Source of the DNA: BPIH01 sp042408535 | Lineage (GTDB): Bacteria > Chloroflexota > Limnocylindria > Limnocylindrales > CSP1-4 | Direction of reading: 5' to 3' | DNA length: 12,187 nt | NCBI GenBank assembly: GCA_042408535.1 | Contig: JBHORA010000030.1 | Coordinates: forward strand, 1-12,187 | In this document: piece after piece, positions 1 to 6,651 of the stretch | Layout: every line of letters begins with the position of its first letter | Numbering within the stretch: the stretch's first letter is position 1 | Made by a program: the position numbers and the translations under genes | The notes under the pieces: generated by a model | The model's input: the letters and a program-made list of their open reading frames with translations, nothing else | Told to the model about the DNA's origin: nothing | The model's database searches: none

Positions 1-332
1 ACAGCGGCCAGCCCTCTTGCGCCCTCGAAGGCAGCGAAGGCGCGGAGAGCCTCGGCCGTCTCGGCGACGATCCGGGGCCCGCCCTCGACAAGGGCCTCGA
101 CGCCGGGCCCGAGGACGTCGATCCCGCCACCGCCGTGACAGTGGACGTCGACGTAGCCTGGAGCGAGGATCCCGTCGAGACGATCGGCCGCCCGAGCGCC
201 CCGGCGATCGTCCCTCGCCCGTCCGATCCAGCCGATCTCCTCGCCGTCGAGCCGAAGGAGCCCGTCCTCGACGACTCGCTCGCCGCGAACGAGGGCGGCT
301 CGGAGCCAGCGAGATCGGGCGGGGAGGGTCAT
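1..332 (-). CDS. nagA: N-acetylglucosamine-6-phosphate deacetylase, N-terminal part (runs off window)
   Basis: This is a partial gene: 110 codons on the minus strand, with the C-terminal part beyond base 1. NagA enzymes are cytoplasmic metal-dependent amidohydrolases that remove the acetyl group from GlcNAc-6-phosphate. The translation begins MTLPARSRW and has the short N-terminal beta-sandwich strand of amidohydrolases (VRGERVVEDGLLRLDG, residues 15-30). The hallmark LAPGYVDVHCHGGGG follows (residues 56-70), with the HxH metal motif at His64/His66 and the Gly run typical of NagA. The stretch usually reading HGTT or HGVT appears near residue 107 as RGLA, a small deviation. No GGAGG lies before the ATG at 332; a GTG at 398 is an in-frame alternative, but it gives a low-complexity Ala/Gly extension. 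The gene is transcribed away from the dehydrogenase at 644. Another NagA-like amidohydrolase specificity is possible, since only a quarter to a third of the protein is visible. Confidence 0.75.
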   Translation of the reverse strand, partial: MTLPARSRWLRAALVRGERVVEDGLLRLDGEEIGWIGRARDDRRGARAADRLDGILAPGYVDVHCHGGGGIDVLGPGVEALVEGGPRIVAETAEALRAFAAFEGARGLAA

Positions 333-403
333 CGCAGCTTGGAGGATAGCTGGCGCGATGCTCGCGGATCGACCGCCGCCGCCATCGGCCGCCGCCACTG
401 GCT

Positions 404-458
404 GCCGCCACGACCACCCGGTCGCCGCCACGACCACCCGGCCGCCGCCACGACCACC
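404..458. repeat. 20-bp direct tandem repeat, about 2.7 copies
   Basis: The unit GCCGCCACGACCACCCGG plus two variable bases starts at 404 and 424. A shortened third copy starts at 444 (GCCGCCACGACCACC). A degenerate relative (GCCGCCACTGG) precedes them near 391. The copies match exactly over the first 18 bases for the first two units. The repeat sits in the noncoding spacer upstream of nagA, on the side nearer that gene. It may be simple slippage in GC-rich DNA or an iterated protein-binding site; nothing in the sequence decides this. Confidence 0.7.
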
Positions 459-630
459 GCCGAATCGGCCGCCACCATCGCCCCCGCCCCGCCGGTCAGC
501 CGCGGGCCGACAGTGACGGCGGACGACCGATCATCGATCATCTACTCCGAGCCTCGCTGGGCGGCCTAGAATCCGAGAATGCGAGGTGCTCGCGGAAGGC
601 GCGTCCTGGACGACCACACGACACACTACG

Positions 631-635
631 AGGAG
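631..635 (+). promoter_or_regulatory. Ribosome binding site of the first dehydrogenase
   Basis: AGGAG lies eight bases before the ATG at 644. It supports that start rather than any upstream in-frame codon. Confidence 0.7.
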
Positions 636-643
636 TCACGACC

Positions 644-1846
644 ATGAACGCCCATCGGATCACCATGCTCGGCACCGGTCTCATCGGCGACTTCTACACG
701 ATGACCCTCCACGGCCGACGAGGCCTCGACCGCGTCAGGGTCGTCTACTCCCGAACCGAGGACCGCGGTCGCGCCTTCGCCCAGCGCTGGGGCATCCCCG
801 AGCACACGACGGACATGCTGGCGGCCATCAATCACCCCGAGACGGACGTCGTCGTCGTCGGACTCCCAAACCACCTCCACGAAGAGGCCGTCAAGGCGGC
901 GGCCGCCGCCGGCAAGGCTGTCCTCTGCACGAAGCCCCTCGGTCGGAACGCCGCAGAGGCGCGGCGCATGCTCGAGGCGGTCGAGCAGGCTGGCGTCTTC
1001 GCCGGCTACCTGGAGGACCTCTGCTACACCCCGAAGACCCTCAAGGCCCTCGACTCGGTCAAGGCTGGCGCCATCGGTCAGGTGACCTGGGTCCGGTCTC
1101 GGGAGACCCACCCGGGTCCGCACTCGGCCTGGTTCTGGGATGGTCGACTCACCGGCGGCGGTGCGATCATCGACCTCGGCTGCCACTGCGTCGAGATCAT
1201 TCGGAACTTCGTCGGGAAGGGCAATCGACCGCTCGAAGTGCTCTGCACGGCCGACACTCTCGTCCATCCCATCGCCGACGAAGACAACGCCGTCGCCCTC
1301 ATCCGCTTCGAGTCGGGGGCGACTGGCCAGTTCGAGGTGAGCTGGACCTTCCGGGGCGGCATGGACCTCCGGGACGAGGTGGCAGGCACCCACGGCACGA
1401 TCTGGATCAACCACTTCCTCCGGACTGGGTTCGAAATGTTTACCGCCGGCGGGAGCGCGGGCTACGTGGCCGAAAAGGCCGAAACGACGGCGGGTTGGCT
1501 CTTCCCCGTCGGGGACGAGGTCTCCGAGCTCGGCTACGTCGACATGTTCAAGGACATGTTCGACGCCATGGACGCCGGCCGGGCACCGATGGAGACCTTC
1601 TACGACGGCTACGTCGTGAACGCCATCATGGATGCTGCCTACCGCTCGGCGAAGAGCCACGCCTGGGAGCCGGTCGAGCTCTTCGAATGGCGGGGCGGAA
1701 CGGCACCGAAGATTGAGATCAAGCCCGAATACCGGGACGGGCTCATCGTCATCAAGCGGGAGATCCTGCCCGACGGCCGGGAGAAGCTCATCCTGAAGGA
1801 TCCGGCGACGGGCGACTTCATCGATCGGGTCGTCGCCGGCGCCTAG
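644..1846 (+). CDS. Gfo/Idh/MocA-family NAD(P)-dependent sugar dehydrogenase
   Basis: This is a 400-residue cytoplasmic oxidoreductase predicted to oxidise or reduce a sugar or cyclitol hydroxyl with NAD(P). The N-terminal Rossmann fold shows GTGLIG (residues 10-15). The catalytic Lys motif, usually EKP, reads TKPLG here (Thr96-Lys97-Pro98), so the Lys is kept. The second catalytic motif is DLGCHCVE (residues 177-184, His181) in the C-terminal domain. Family members are often 330-390 residues. This one ends in an extra charged tail from about residue 355, rich in Lys/Glu/Asp and probably beta-hairpin. AGGAG supports the ATG. It looks monocistronic: nagA is divergent upstream and the ROK gene converges downstream, leaving 220 bases between stops. 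It is a paralogue of the gene at 3680, with a clearly different sequence. The substrate cannot be assigned. Confidence 0.9.
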   Translation: MNAHRITMLGTGLIGDFYTMTLHGRRGLDRVRVVYSRTEDRGRAFAQRWGIPEHTTDMLAAINHPETDVVVVGLPNHLHEEAVKAAAAAGKAVLCTKPLGRNAAEARRMLEAVEQAGVFAGYLEDLCYTPKTLKALDSVKAGAIGQVTWVRSRETHPGPHSAWFWDGRLTGGGAIIDLGCHCVEIIRNFVGKGNRPLEVLCTADTLVHPIADEDNAVALIRFESGATGQFEVSWTFRGGMDLRDEVAGTHGTIWINHFLRTGFEMFTAGGSAGYVAEKAETTAGWLFPVGDEVSELGYVDMFKDMFDAMDAGRAPMETFYDGYVVNAIMDAAYRSAKSHAWEPVELFEWRGGTAPKIEIKPEYRDGLIVIKREILPDGREKLILKDPATGDFIDRVVAGA

Positions 1847-1880
1847 CCCATCCGGCCGGCGGTCGAACGCCGAAGCGACA

Positions 1881-1950
1881 CCGTTCGCTGGGGAACGGCC
1901 GGACGGAGCGCCGGGCTGGGGGCTCCCACCCCGGAACCCGAAGCGAACGG
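1881..1950. terminator. Structured GC-rich inverted repeat between convergent genes
   Basis: CCGTTCGCT at 1881-1889 is perfectly complementary to AGCGAACGG at 1942-1950. A nested GC-rich partial palindrome (CCGGG...CCCGG) lies between the arms. It sits in the 220-base gap where the dehydrogenase and ROK transcripts meet, so a bidirectional transcript end is plausible. There is no T-tract on either strand, so it is not a canonical intrinsic terminator. The rest of 1847-2066 shows only further GC-rich short hairpins, for example 1953-1967 and around 2022-2040. Confidence 0.3.
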
Positions 1951-2066
1951 CGACTGCCCGCCGGGCAGCCGGCGGCGGCGATCGGGCCCTGGTACCCGCG
2001 CCGGGTGAGGGCCGAACCGATGACGGGGCGGTCCCGCCGTCCGTCGGGATCGCCCTTCGGCCGCTC

Positions 2067-3401
2067 CTAGCCCGCGAGCGTCGCCACCTCCGGCATCCCC
2101 GACGGCTCGCCCGCCTCGACCCACTGGGCGATCGACTCACGGGCGAAGAGCTGGTCGACGACCATGGCCGCGTCGCCGATGACGCCGGCTAAGCCACCGA
2201 GCGACGAGCGCTGGATGACGAGCTCCCGGGTCGCGAGCGGGAGCGAGCGACGATAGACGACCTCCCGAATGGCCGCCAGGAGCGTGTCGCCACTCTGGGC
2301 GACGCCGCCGCCGATGACGATGAGCGACGGGTTGAAGAAGTTGACGATGGAGGCGAGCATGTGGCCGATCCGCCGCCCCGCCGTCACGAGGAGCCCATGG
2401 GCAACGGGGTCGCCGAAGGAGGCGGCCATGGCGACGTCCCGGGCCGTCACCGTCCCGTTCCGGTCGAGGGCCGCTCGGAGGAACTCGCTCCGCCCCTCGC
2501 GAGCAGCTGCGAGCCCATCCCGCCCGAGGGCCGCTCCGCCGGCGAGGGCCTCGAGGCAACCGATGTTGCCGCAGCGGCAGATGACCGACGGGTCGTCGGT
2601 CACCTGGATGTGGCCGACGTCGCCGGCGCAGCCCTGCGAGCCCCGGTGGAGCCGACCGTCGCTGATAATCCCGGCTCCGATTCCCGTCCCGATCTTGATG
2701 ACGACGACGTTGTCGTGGCCGACGGCGATTCCCGCTCGCCACTCGCCGAGGGCCATGACGTTGACGTCGTTGTCGACCCAGACCGGAGCGTTGTAGCGCT
2801 GGGCGAAGCGCTCCCGGATCGGGTAGCCGTCCCAACCAGGCATGATCGGCGGTGAGATCGGCCGCCCCGTGCGGAACTCCACGGGGCCGGGCACCGAGAT
2901 CCCGATCCCCCAGAGCCGGCCCGGGAGGTTGCGCCGCGACGAACGGAGCTGCTCGAAGAGCTCGTCGGCTCGACGCAGGCAGCGCTCGGGTCCCTCGGCG
3001 ATGTCGGCCGGCTCGTCGTAGTGGGCGAGAATGCCGCCATCGAGGGTCGTCAAGGCAACGTCGAGGCTCGTCGCCCCGAAGTCGGCGACGAGGAGGTGGC
3101 CGGCGTCGGCCCGGAAGGCGAGCTGGCGCGGCGGCCGGCCGCCCGTCGAGGGTCCGAGGTCGCCCTCGACGACGAGGCCCCGCTCGATGAGCTCGCCGAC
3201 CCGCTGAGCGACGATGGCTCGGCTCAGGCCGGTCCGGGCCACGATCTCGGATCGCGACCGTGATCGGCCGAGGCGGATCTCGTCGAGGACGACGACGAGG
3301 GCGTCGAGGGTCTCCTCGGGGAGCGGTCCGGAGCCGACGCTCGTCGAGGTCGACTCGCTCGATCGGTGGCGGGCGAGTGCCGAGGGCGGATCGTTGCGCA
3401 T
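2067..3401 (-). CDS. ROK-family transcriptional repressor
   Basis: This 444-residue protein is a DNA-binding sugar-responsive regulator of the NagC/XylR/Mlc type. A winged helix-turn-helix occupies about residues 30-95, with the recognition region SEIVARTGLSRAIVAQRVGE (51-70). The ROK actin-like domain follows. It contains a phosphate-loop-like DFGAT (107-111), VDNDVN (Asp212 at the position of the kinase catalytic Asp), GTGIGAGI (238-245) and the zinc site His264 plus CRCGNIGC (Cys275, Cys277, Cys282). The GExGH motif of ROK kinases reads GDVGH (260-264). That change, with the HTH, favours a regulator over an active sugar kinase. GGAG four bases before the ATG at 3401 is close but acceptable. 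The gene is divergent from the catabolic and transport run starting at 3680. The probable inducer is a sugar or sugar phosphate of that pathway, by inference only. Confidence 0.92.
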   Translation of the reverse strand: MRNDPPSALARHRSSESTSTSVGSGPLPEETLDALVVVLDEIRLGRSRSRSEIVARTGLSRAIVAQRVGELIERGLVVEGDLGPSTGGRPPRQLAFRADAGHLLVADFGATSLDVALTTLDGGILAHYDEPADIAEGPERCLRRADELFEQLRSSRRNLPGRLWGIGISVPGPVEFRTGRPISPPIMPGWDGYPIRERFAQRYNAPVWVDNDVNVMALGEWRAGIAVGHDNVVVIKIGTGIGAGIISDGRLHRGSQGCAGDVGHIQVTDDPSVICRCGNIGCLEALAGGAALGRDGLAAAREGRSEFLRAALDRNGTVTARDVAMAASFGDPVAHGLLVTAGRRIGHMLASIVNFFNPSLIVIGGGVAQSGDTLLAAIREVVYRRSLPLATRELVIQRSSLGGLAGVIGDAAMVVDQLFARESIAQWVEAGEPSGMPEVATLAG

Positions 3402-3443
3402 CGCTCTCCGATCATACGCTCCGCTTCAAGCTGCGACCGACGA

Positions 3444-3465
3444 CGCTTTGGCACTTGACAAAGCG
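3444..3465. promoter_or_regulatory. Candidate ROK operator: perfect 7-8-7 inverted repeat
   Basis: CGCTTTG (3444-3450) and CAAAGCG (3459-3465) are exact reverse complements around the spacer GCACTTGA. The palindrome lies 43 bases upstream of the ROK start and overlaps the -35 region of the candidate plus-strand promoter. A bound dimer there could repress the operon and the ROK gene itself. Symmetric A/T-flanked operators are known for ROK repressors, but the link to this protein is inference. Confidence 0.5.
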
Positions 3466-3474
3466 AAGTATGAT
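3447..3474 (+). promoter_or_regulatory. Candidate promoter of the catabolic/transport operon
   Basis: TATGAT at 3469-3474 is a good -10 hexamer. Upstream are TTTGGC (3447, 16-base spacer) or TTGGCA (3448, 15-base spacer) as weak -35 choices. A perfect TTGACA at 3455-3460 is also present, but it is too close to TATGAT and has no good -10 box 17 bases downstream. The element overlaps the palindrome. The start site is unproven. Confidence 0.35.
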
Positions 3475-3679
3475 GGCTTCAGATAGAAGCGGCACATCAC
3501 CGGACCTGCCACCCGGCATTTTTCATCGTGGCGAGGCCGGTTGGCGTTCTAGCTGTCTAGACTACCTGCGGTCGGCGGTGGAACGTTCGGCACGAGGGAG
3601 AAACGTCGAACCGGGCTCGAACGAGCTGAACGAGGGTCGAATCGGGTAGGAGCGTCGGAGGAAAGGAGACTCGCCAGGC

Positions 3680-4897
3680 ATGCGACGGTTGAGCGATATC
3701 GGAGCGGCCGTCATCGGCGGCGGATTTATCGGGACCGTCCACATCGAGGCCCTTCGCCGGCTCGGAGTCCAGGTCCGCGGCCTCCTCGGCTCCTCACCAG
3801 AACGCGGTCGCCAGAGGGCCGAGCAGCTCGGCCTGCCACGAGCCTACGAGAGCCTGGCCGACCTCCTCGCCGACGAACGGGTCGAGGTCGTCCACGTCGC
3901 CTCCCCGAACAACCTCCACTACCCCCAGGTCGCCGAGATCCTGGCCGCCGGCAAGCATGTCGTCTGCGAGAAGCCGCTCGCCATGACGGCCGCCGAGTCC
4001 GCCGACCTCCTTCGACGGGCCGAGGCCGCGGGCGTCGTCCACGCCGTCAACTTCAACATCCGCTTCTACCCCCTGAACCAGCATCTCCGAGGCGCCATCG
4101 CCGACGGCGCCCTCGGCGACATCCGCCTCGTGACTGGACGCTACTTCCAGGACTGGCTCCTCTTCCCGAGCGACTGGAACTGGCGCCTCCAGCCCGAACG
4201 AGGCGGCGCCCTACGGGCCGTCGGTGATATCGGCTCCCATTGGCTCGACCTGCTCAGCTTCCTCACCGGATCGCCGGTCAAGGAGGTCATGGCCGACCTG
4301 GCGACCTTCGTCCCGGTCCACCTCGAGCCCGCCGGTCCCGTCGAGACCTTCGCCACCGAGCGCTCGGGCGAAGCGGTGCCCCGGGAGATCCGGACCGAGG
4401 ACGCGGCGACGATCCTTCTCCGCTTCGAGAACGGCGCCCGTGGCCTCCTCGCCGTCTCCCAGGTCAGCCCGGGTCGGAAGAACTCCCTCGCCTACGAGAT
4501 CGACGGCTCGGCGGCCGCCGCGGCCTGGGACTCCGAGCGGCCGGACGAGCTCTGGATCGGCCACCGGGATCGTCCGAACGAGCTCCTCCTTCGGAACCCG
4601 GCCCTCATGAGCGGGCTCGGCGCCGCTGCTGCCCACCTCCCCGCCGGCCACGTCGAGGGCTTCGCCGACACCTTCCGGGCCCTCTACCGGGCCGTCTACA
4701 GCGCGGTCGCGGCCGGCGGCCCGCCGGAGCACCCGGCGTATCCCACCTTCGCCGACGGCCACGACGAAATGCTCGTCGGCGAGGCGATCGCCAGGAGCGC
4801 TCGGGAGGGCCGCTGGGTCGCCGTTGACCGCTCGGACGGGCCGAGTGCCGACGCCGCCACGGCCGGCTCTCGACCCACGACCTCGTCTTTCAGTTGA
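3680..4897 (+). CDS. Gfo/Idh/MocA-family NAD(P)-dependent sugar dehydrogenase (first gene of the run)
   Basis: This is a 405-residue cytoplasmic dehydrogenase predicted to act on a sugar or cyclitol. The Rossmann nucleotide motif is GGGFIG (13-18). The canonical catalytic CEKPLAMT is present, with Glu97-Lys98-Pro99. The C-terminal domain carries DIGSHWLD (183-190, His187), the usual second catalytic motif. The tail after about residue 385 is Ala/Ser/Thr-rich and probably disordered. AAGGAG about 11 bases upstream fits the ATG at 3680. The next gene follows 28 bases downstream, and the set probably shares one transcript from the divergent control region. Such enzymes often work with TIM-barrel isomerases like the next gene, for instance in inositol or keto-sugar pathways. 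No motif here fixes the substrate. Confidence 0.92.
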   Translation: MRRLSDIGAAVIGGGFIGTVHIEALRRLGVQVRGLLGSSPERGRQRAEQLGLPRAYESLADLLADERVEVVHVASPNNLHYPQVAEILAAGKHVVCEKPLAMTAAESADLLRRAEAAGVVHAVNFNIRFYPLNQHLRGAIADGALGDIRLVTGRYFQDWLLFPSDWNWRLQPERGGALRAVGDIGSHWLDLLSFLTGSPVKEVMADLATFVPVHLEPAGPVETFATERSGEAVPREIRTEDAATILLRFENGARGLLAVSQVSPGRKNSLAYEIDGSAAAAAWDSERPDELWIGHRDRPNELLLRNPALMSGLGAAAAHLPAGHVEGFADTFRALYRAVYSAVAAGGPPEHPAYPTFADGHDEMLVGEAIARSAREGRWVAVDRSDGPSADAATAGSRPTTSSFS

Positions 4898-4911
4898 AGC
4901 CACTTCGCACG

Positions 4912-4916
4912 GAGGC
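4912..4916 (+). promoter_or_regulatory. Ribosome binding site deciding the start of the TIM-barrel gene
   Basis: GGAGG lies nine bases before the ATG at 4926. The reading frame is open farther upstream to an ATG at 4824, but that would overlap the preceding gene by 74 bases and add a Pro/Arg-rich extension. The start at 4926 is preferred. Confidence 0.8.
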
Positions 4917-4925
4917 GAACACACG

Positions 4926-5840
4926 ATGAAGCTCGGCTTCCTGACCGCGCCCTTCCCAAACACCCCCCTCATGGAGGTCGCCGACTGGGCCGCCGCGGCC
5001 GGTTTCGAGGTCCTCGAGATCGCCTGCTGGCCGCGAACGACCGGGCCCACTCGCCGCTACGCCGGGACCTCCCACATCGACGTCGCCAACCTCTCCGAGG
5101 GCCAGGCCAAGGAGATCGTCGACGAGCTGGCCTCGAAGGGCCTCGCCGTCTCCGGACTCGGCTACTACCCGAACCCCCTCCACCCCGACCCCGCCCATCG
5201 GGAGCAGGTCATCGGCCACCTCAAGCACGTCATCACGGCCGCCCGGAAGATGGGCGTGCCCCTCGTCAACACCTTCATGGGCGGCGACCAGAACAAGACC
5301 CAGGACGAGAACTGGGAGGTCGCCCTCAGCGTCTGGCCCGACATCGTCGCCTTCGCCCGGGACAACGGGGTGAAGATCACGATCGAGAACTGCCCGATGA
5401 TCTTCAGCCGCGACGAGTGGCCGGCCGGCCACAACATCGCCTGGTCCCCGTACATCTGGCGCCGGATCATCGAGACCTGGGGCGACACGATCGGGCTCAA
5501 CTTCGACCCGTCCCACCTCGTCTGGCTCATGATCGACGCCGAGCGCTTCATCCGCGAGTTCGGACCCCACATCCTCCACTTCCAGGCGAAGGACCTCGAG
5601 ATCAATCGGGACGGCCTCTATGAGCGTGGCACCCTCTCCGGCGGGATCGGCTGGCAGGTTCCCCGCCTGCCGGGCCTGGGTGAGGTGAACTGGTCGCGGA
5701 TCTTTGCCGCCCTCTACCAGGTCGGCTACGCCGGCGACTGCATCATCGAGCACGAGGACCGGAAGTTCGAGGGGACCGACGAGCTCGTGAAGCGGGGCTT
5801 CCTCATCGCCCGCGACGTGCTGCGGCCCTACTGCAAGTGA
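4926..5840 (+). CDS. Sugar phosphate isomerase/epimerase (TIM-barrel, AP endonuclease 2 fold)
   Basis: This 304-residue protein belongs to the xylose-isomerase-like TIM-barrel family, which includes inosose dehydratase IolE, tagatose 3-epimerase and hydroxypyruvate isomerase. These enzymes act on sugars or keto-sugars with a divalent metal. It starts MKLGFLTAPFP, the typical first beta strand. Likely metal and catalytic residues are Glu154 in TIENCPM, Asp194/His197 in NFDPSHL, His218 in LHFQAKD and Glu275 in IIEHED, spaced as in the family. Its length is normal. It sits between the Gfo/Idh/MocA dehydrogenase and the aldolase gene, whose start is seven bases after this stop, so translation is probably coupled. 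Pairing with a dehydrogenase resembles inositol or 3-keto-sugar routes. The precise reaction (isomerase, epimerase or dehydratase) is undetermined. Confidence 0.9.
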   Translation: MKLGFLTAPFPNTPLMEVADWAAAAGFEVLEIACWPRTTGPTRRYAGTSHIDVANLSEGQAKEIVDELASKGLAVSGLGYYPNPLHPDPAHREQVIGHLKHVITAARKMGVPLVNTFMGGDQNKTQDENWEVALSVWPDIVAFARDNGVKITIENCPMIFSRDEWPAGHNIAWSPYIWRRIIETWGDTIGLNFDPSHLVWLMIDAERFIREFGPHILHFQAKDLEINRDGLYERGTLSGGIGWQVPRLPGLGEVNWSRIFAALYQVGYAGDCIIEHEDRKFEGTDELVKRGFLIARDVLRPYCK

Positions 5841-5847
5841 GGTGATG

Positions 5848-6636
5848 ATGACCCTCTCGCGAACCTCTGCCACCCTCGGCCGCTGGACCTACCGAGACGT
5901 CGCCAAGGCGATCGATCACTCGCTCCTCCGGCCCGAGCTTGACGACCGCTTCGTCGAGGACGGCTGCCGGCTCGCCACCGAGTACGACGTCGCCTCGGTC
6001 TGCGTCCGACCGGCGGACGTCGCGCGGGCCGTCCGGCTCCTCGCCGGGACCGACGTCGCCGTCGGGACCGTCGTCGGCTTCCCCCACGGCAGCCACCTGA
6101 CGGCGACGAAGGTCTTCGAGGCGCGCCACGCCCTCGACGATGGTGCCCGCGAGCTCGACATGGTCATCAACATCGGTGCCCTCCGTTCCGGACGGGACGA
6201 CGACGTCCGGGCCGACATCGCCGCCGTCGTCGATGTGGCCCACGCTGCCGGGGCGATCGTCAAGGTCATCCTCGAGAACGCCTACCTGACCGACGAGGAG
6301 AAGGTCCGCGGCTGCCGGCTCGCCGAGGCGGCTGGCGCCGACTTCGTGAAGACCTCGACCGGCTTCGCCCCCGGTGGAGCGACCCACGAGGATCTCGCCC
6401 TCATGCGGCGGACGGTGTCGCCCCACATCGGCGTCAAGGCGGCCGGCGGGGTGCGGACCCTCGACGCCCTCCTCGCTGTCCTCGAGCTCGGGGTGACCCG
6501 GGTCGGGGCGACGGCGACGAAGACGATCCTCGACGAGTTCCTCGCCCGGGCGAGCGGGGCTGCCCCGGTTGGCGTCGGCGCCGAGGAGAGCACCGCCGGT
6601 GTGGGTGGCGGTGCCGCCGGCGCGGGCGAGGAGTAG
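5848..6636 (+). CDS. deoC: Deoxyribose-phosphate aldolase family (DeoC/DERA)
   Basis: This is a 262-residue class I aldolase. DERA cleaves 2-deoxyribose-5-phosphate to glyceraldehyde-3-phosphate and acetaldehyde through a lysine Schiff base. All key residues are visible: Asp104 in RELDMVIN (E. coli Asp102), Lys139 in VKVILE, the Schiff-base Lys168 in DFVKTSTGF and Lys197 in GVKAAGG. The terminal phosphate-binding part of the barrel is GVTRVGAT. A 26-residue Gly/Ala/Glu tail (from about residue 237) follows the barrel. GAGG at 5839-5842 is five bases before the ATG at 5848; GTG at 5842 and ATG at 5845 are in-frame alternatives adding two residues or one. The gene is embedded among sugar-modifying and transport genes, with no nucleoside phosphorylase or phosphopentomutase visible. 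It may therefore act on deoxyribose-phosphate or on a pathway-specific deoxy-sugar phosphate. Confidence 0.9.
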   Translation: MTLSRTSATLGRWTYRDVAKAIDHSLLRPELDDRFVEDGCRLATEYDVASVCVRPADVARAVRLLAGTDVAVGTVVGFPHGSHLTATKVFEARHALDDGARELDMVINIGALRSGRDDDVRADIAAVVDVAHAAGAIVKVILENAYLTDEEKVRGCRLAEAAGADFVKTSTGFAPGGATHEDLALMRRTVSPHIGVKAAGGVRTLDALLAVLELGVTRVGATATKTILDEFLARASGAAPVGVGAEESTAGVGGGAAGAGEE

Positions 6637-6651
6637 GGGCGCGCTCGGCCG

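Larger units (their letters stand above)
333..643. other. Divergent spacer between nagA and the first dehydrogenase
   Basis: This 311-base stretch holds no convincing gene. It separates two divergently transcribed genes and must contain the promoters of both. The left half is extremely GC-rich and repetitive (see the 20-bp tandem repeat). The least GC-rich part lies around 527-545 and contains a tandem GATCATC/GATCATC. A TAGAAT hexamer at 567-572 could be a -10 box for the gene at 644, but I see no good -35 box at the right distance. No terminator or RNA gene is evident. Confidence 0.6.
3402..3679. other. Divergent control region between the ROK repressor and the catabolic operon
   Basis: This 278-base spacer is the least GC-rich part of the window. 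Besides the palindrome at 3444-3465 it holds TATGAT on both strands: plus at 3469-3474, and minus reading from 3416 to 3411. It also holds a second short palindrome (3548-3561) and a TTTTT run at 3519-3523. If transcription of the operon starts near 3480, the mRNA leader would be about 200 bases, long for a simple leader. I recognise no known riboswitch in it. Confidence 0.5.

Noticed and set aside
391..470. CRISPR-like array in the GCC-rich spacer
   Set aside because: The repeats are contiguous, with no unique spacers of 30 or more bases; it is a short tandem repeat.
626..2140. A 504-codon open frame on the minus strand opposite the first dehydrogenase
   Set aside because: It is a mirror frame produced by extreme GC bias at third positions. 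The translation is Arg/Asp/Val/Glu-rich with no recognisable domain, and the plus strand encodes a clear Gfo/Idh/MocA enzyme.
3507..3523. TGCC-ACCC-GGCA followed by TTTTT as an intrinsic terminator or attenuator
   Set aside because: The stem is only four base pairs, too weak to call on its own; kept only as a remark about the leader.
3470..3649. A 59-codon plus-strand frame (starting MMASD) in the leader of the dehydrogenase operon
   Set aside because: Its third-position GC is far below that of the neighbouring genes, it has no ribosome site, and its start overlaps the candidate -10 box.
4824..4925. Upstream extension of the TIM-barrel isomerase
   Set aside because: It overlaps the previous gene, is Pro/Arg-rich, and the GGAGG before 4926 and the family's usual N-terminus fix the later start.
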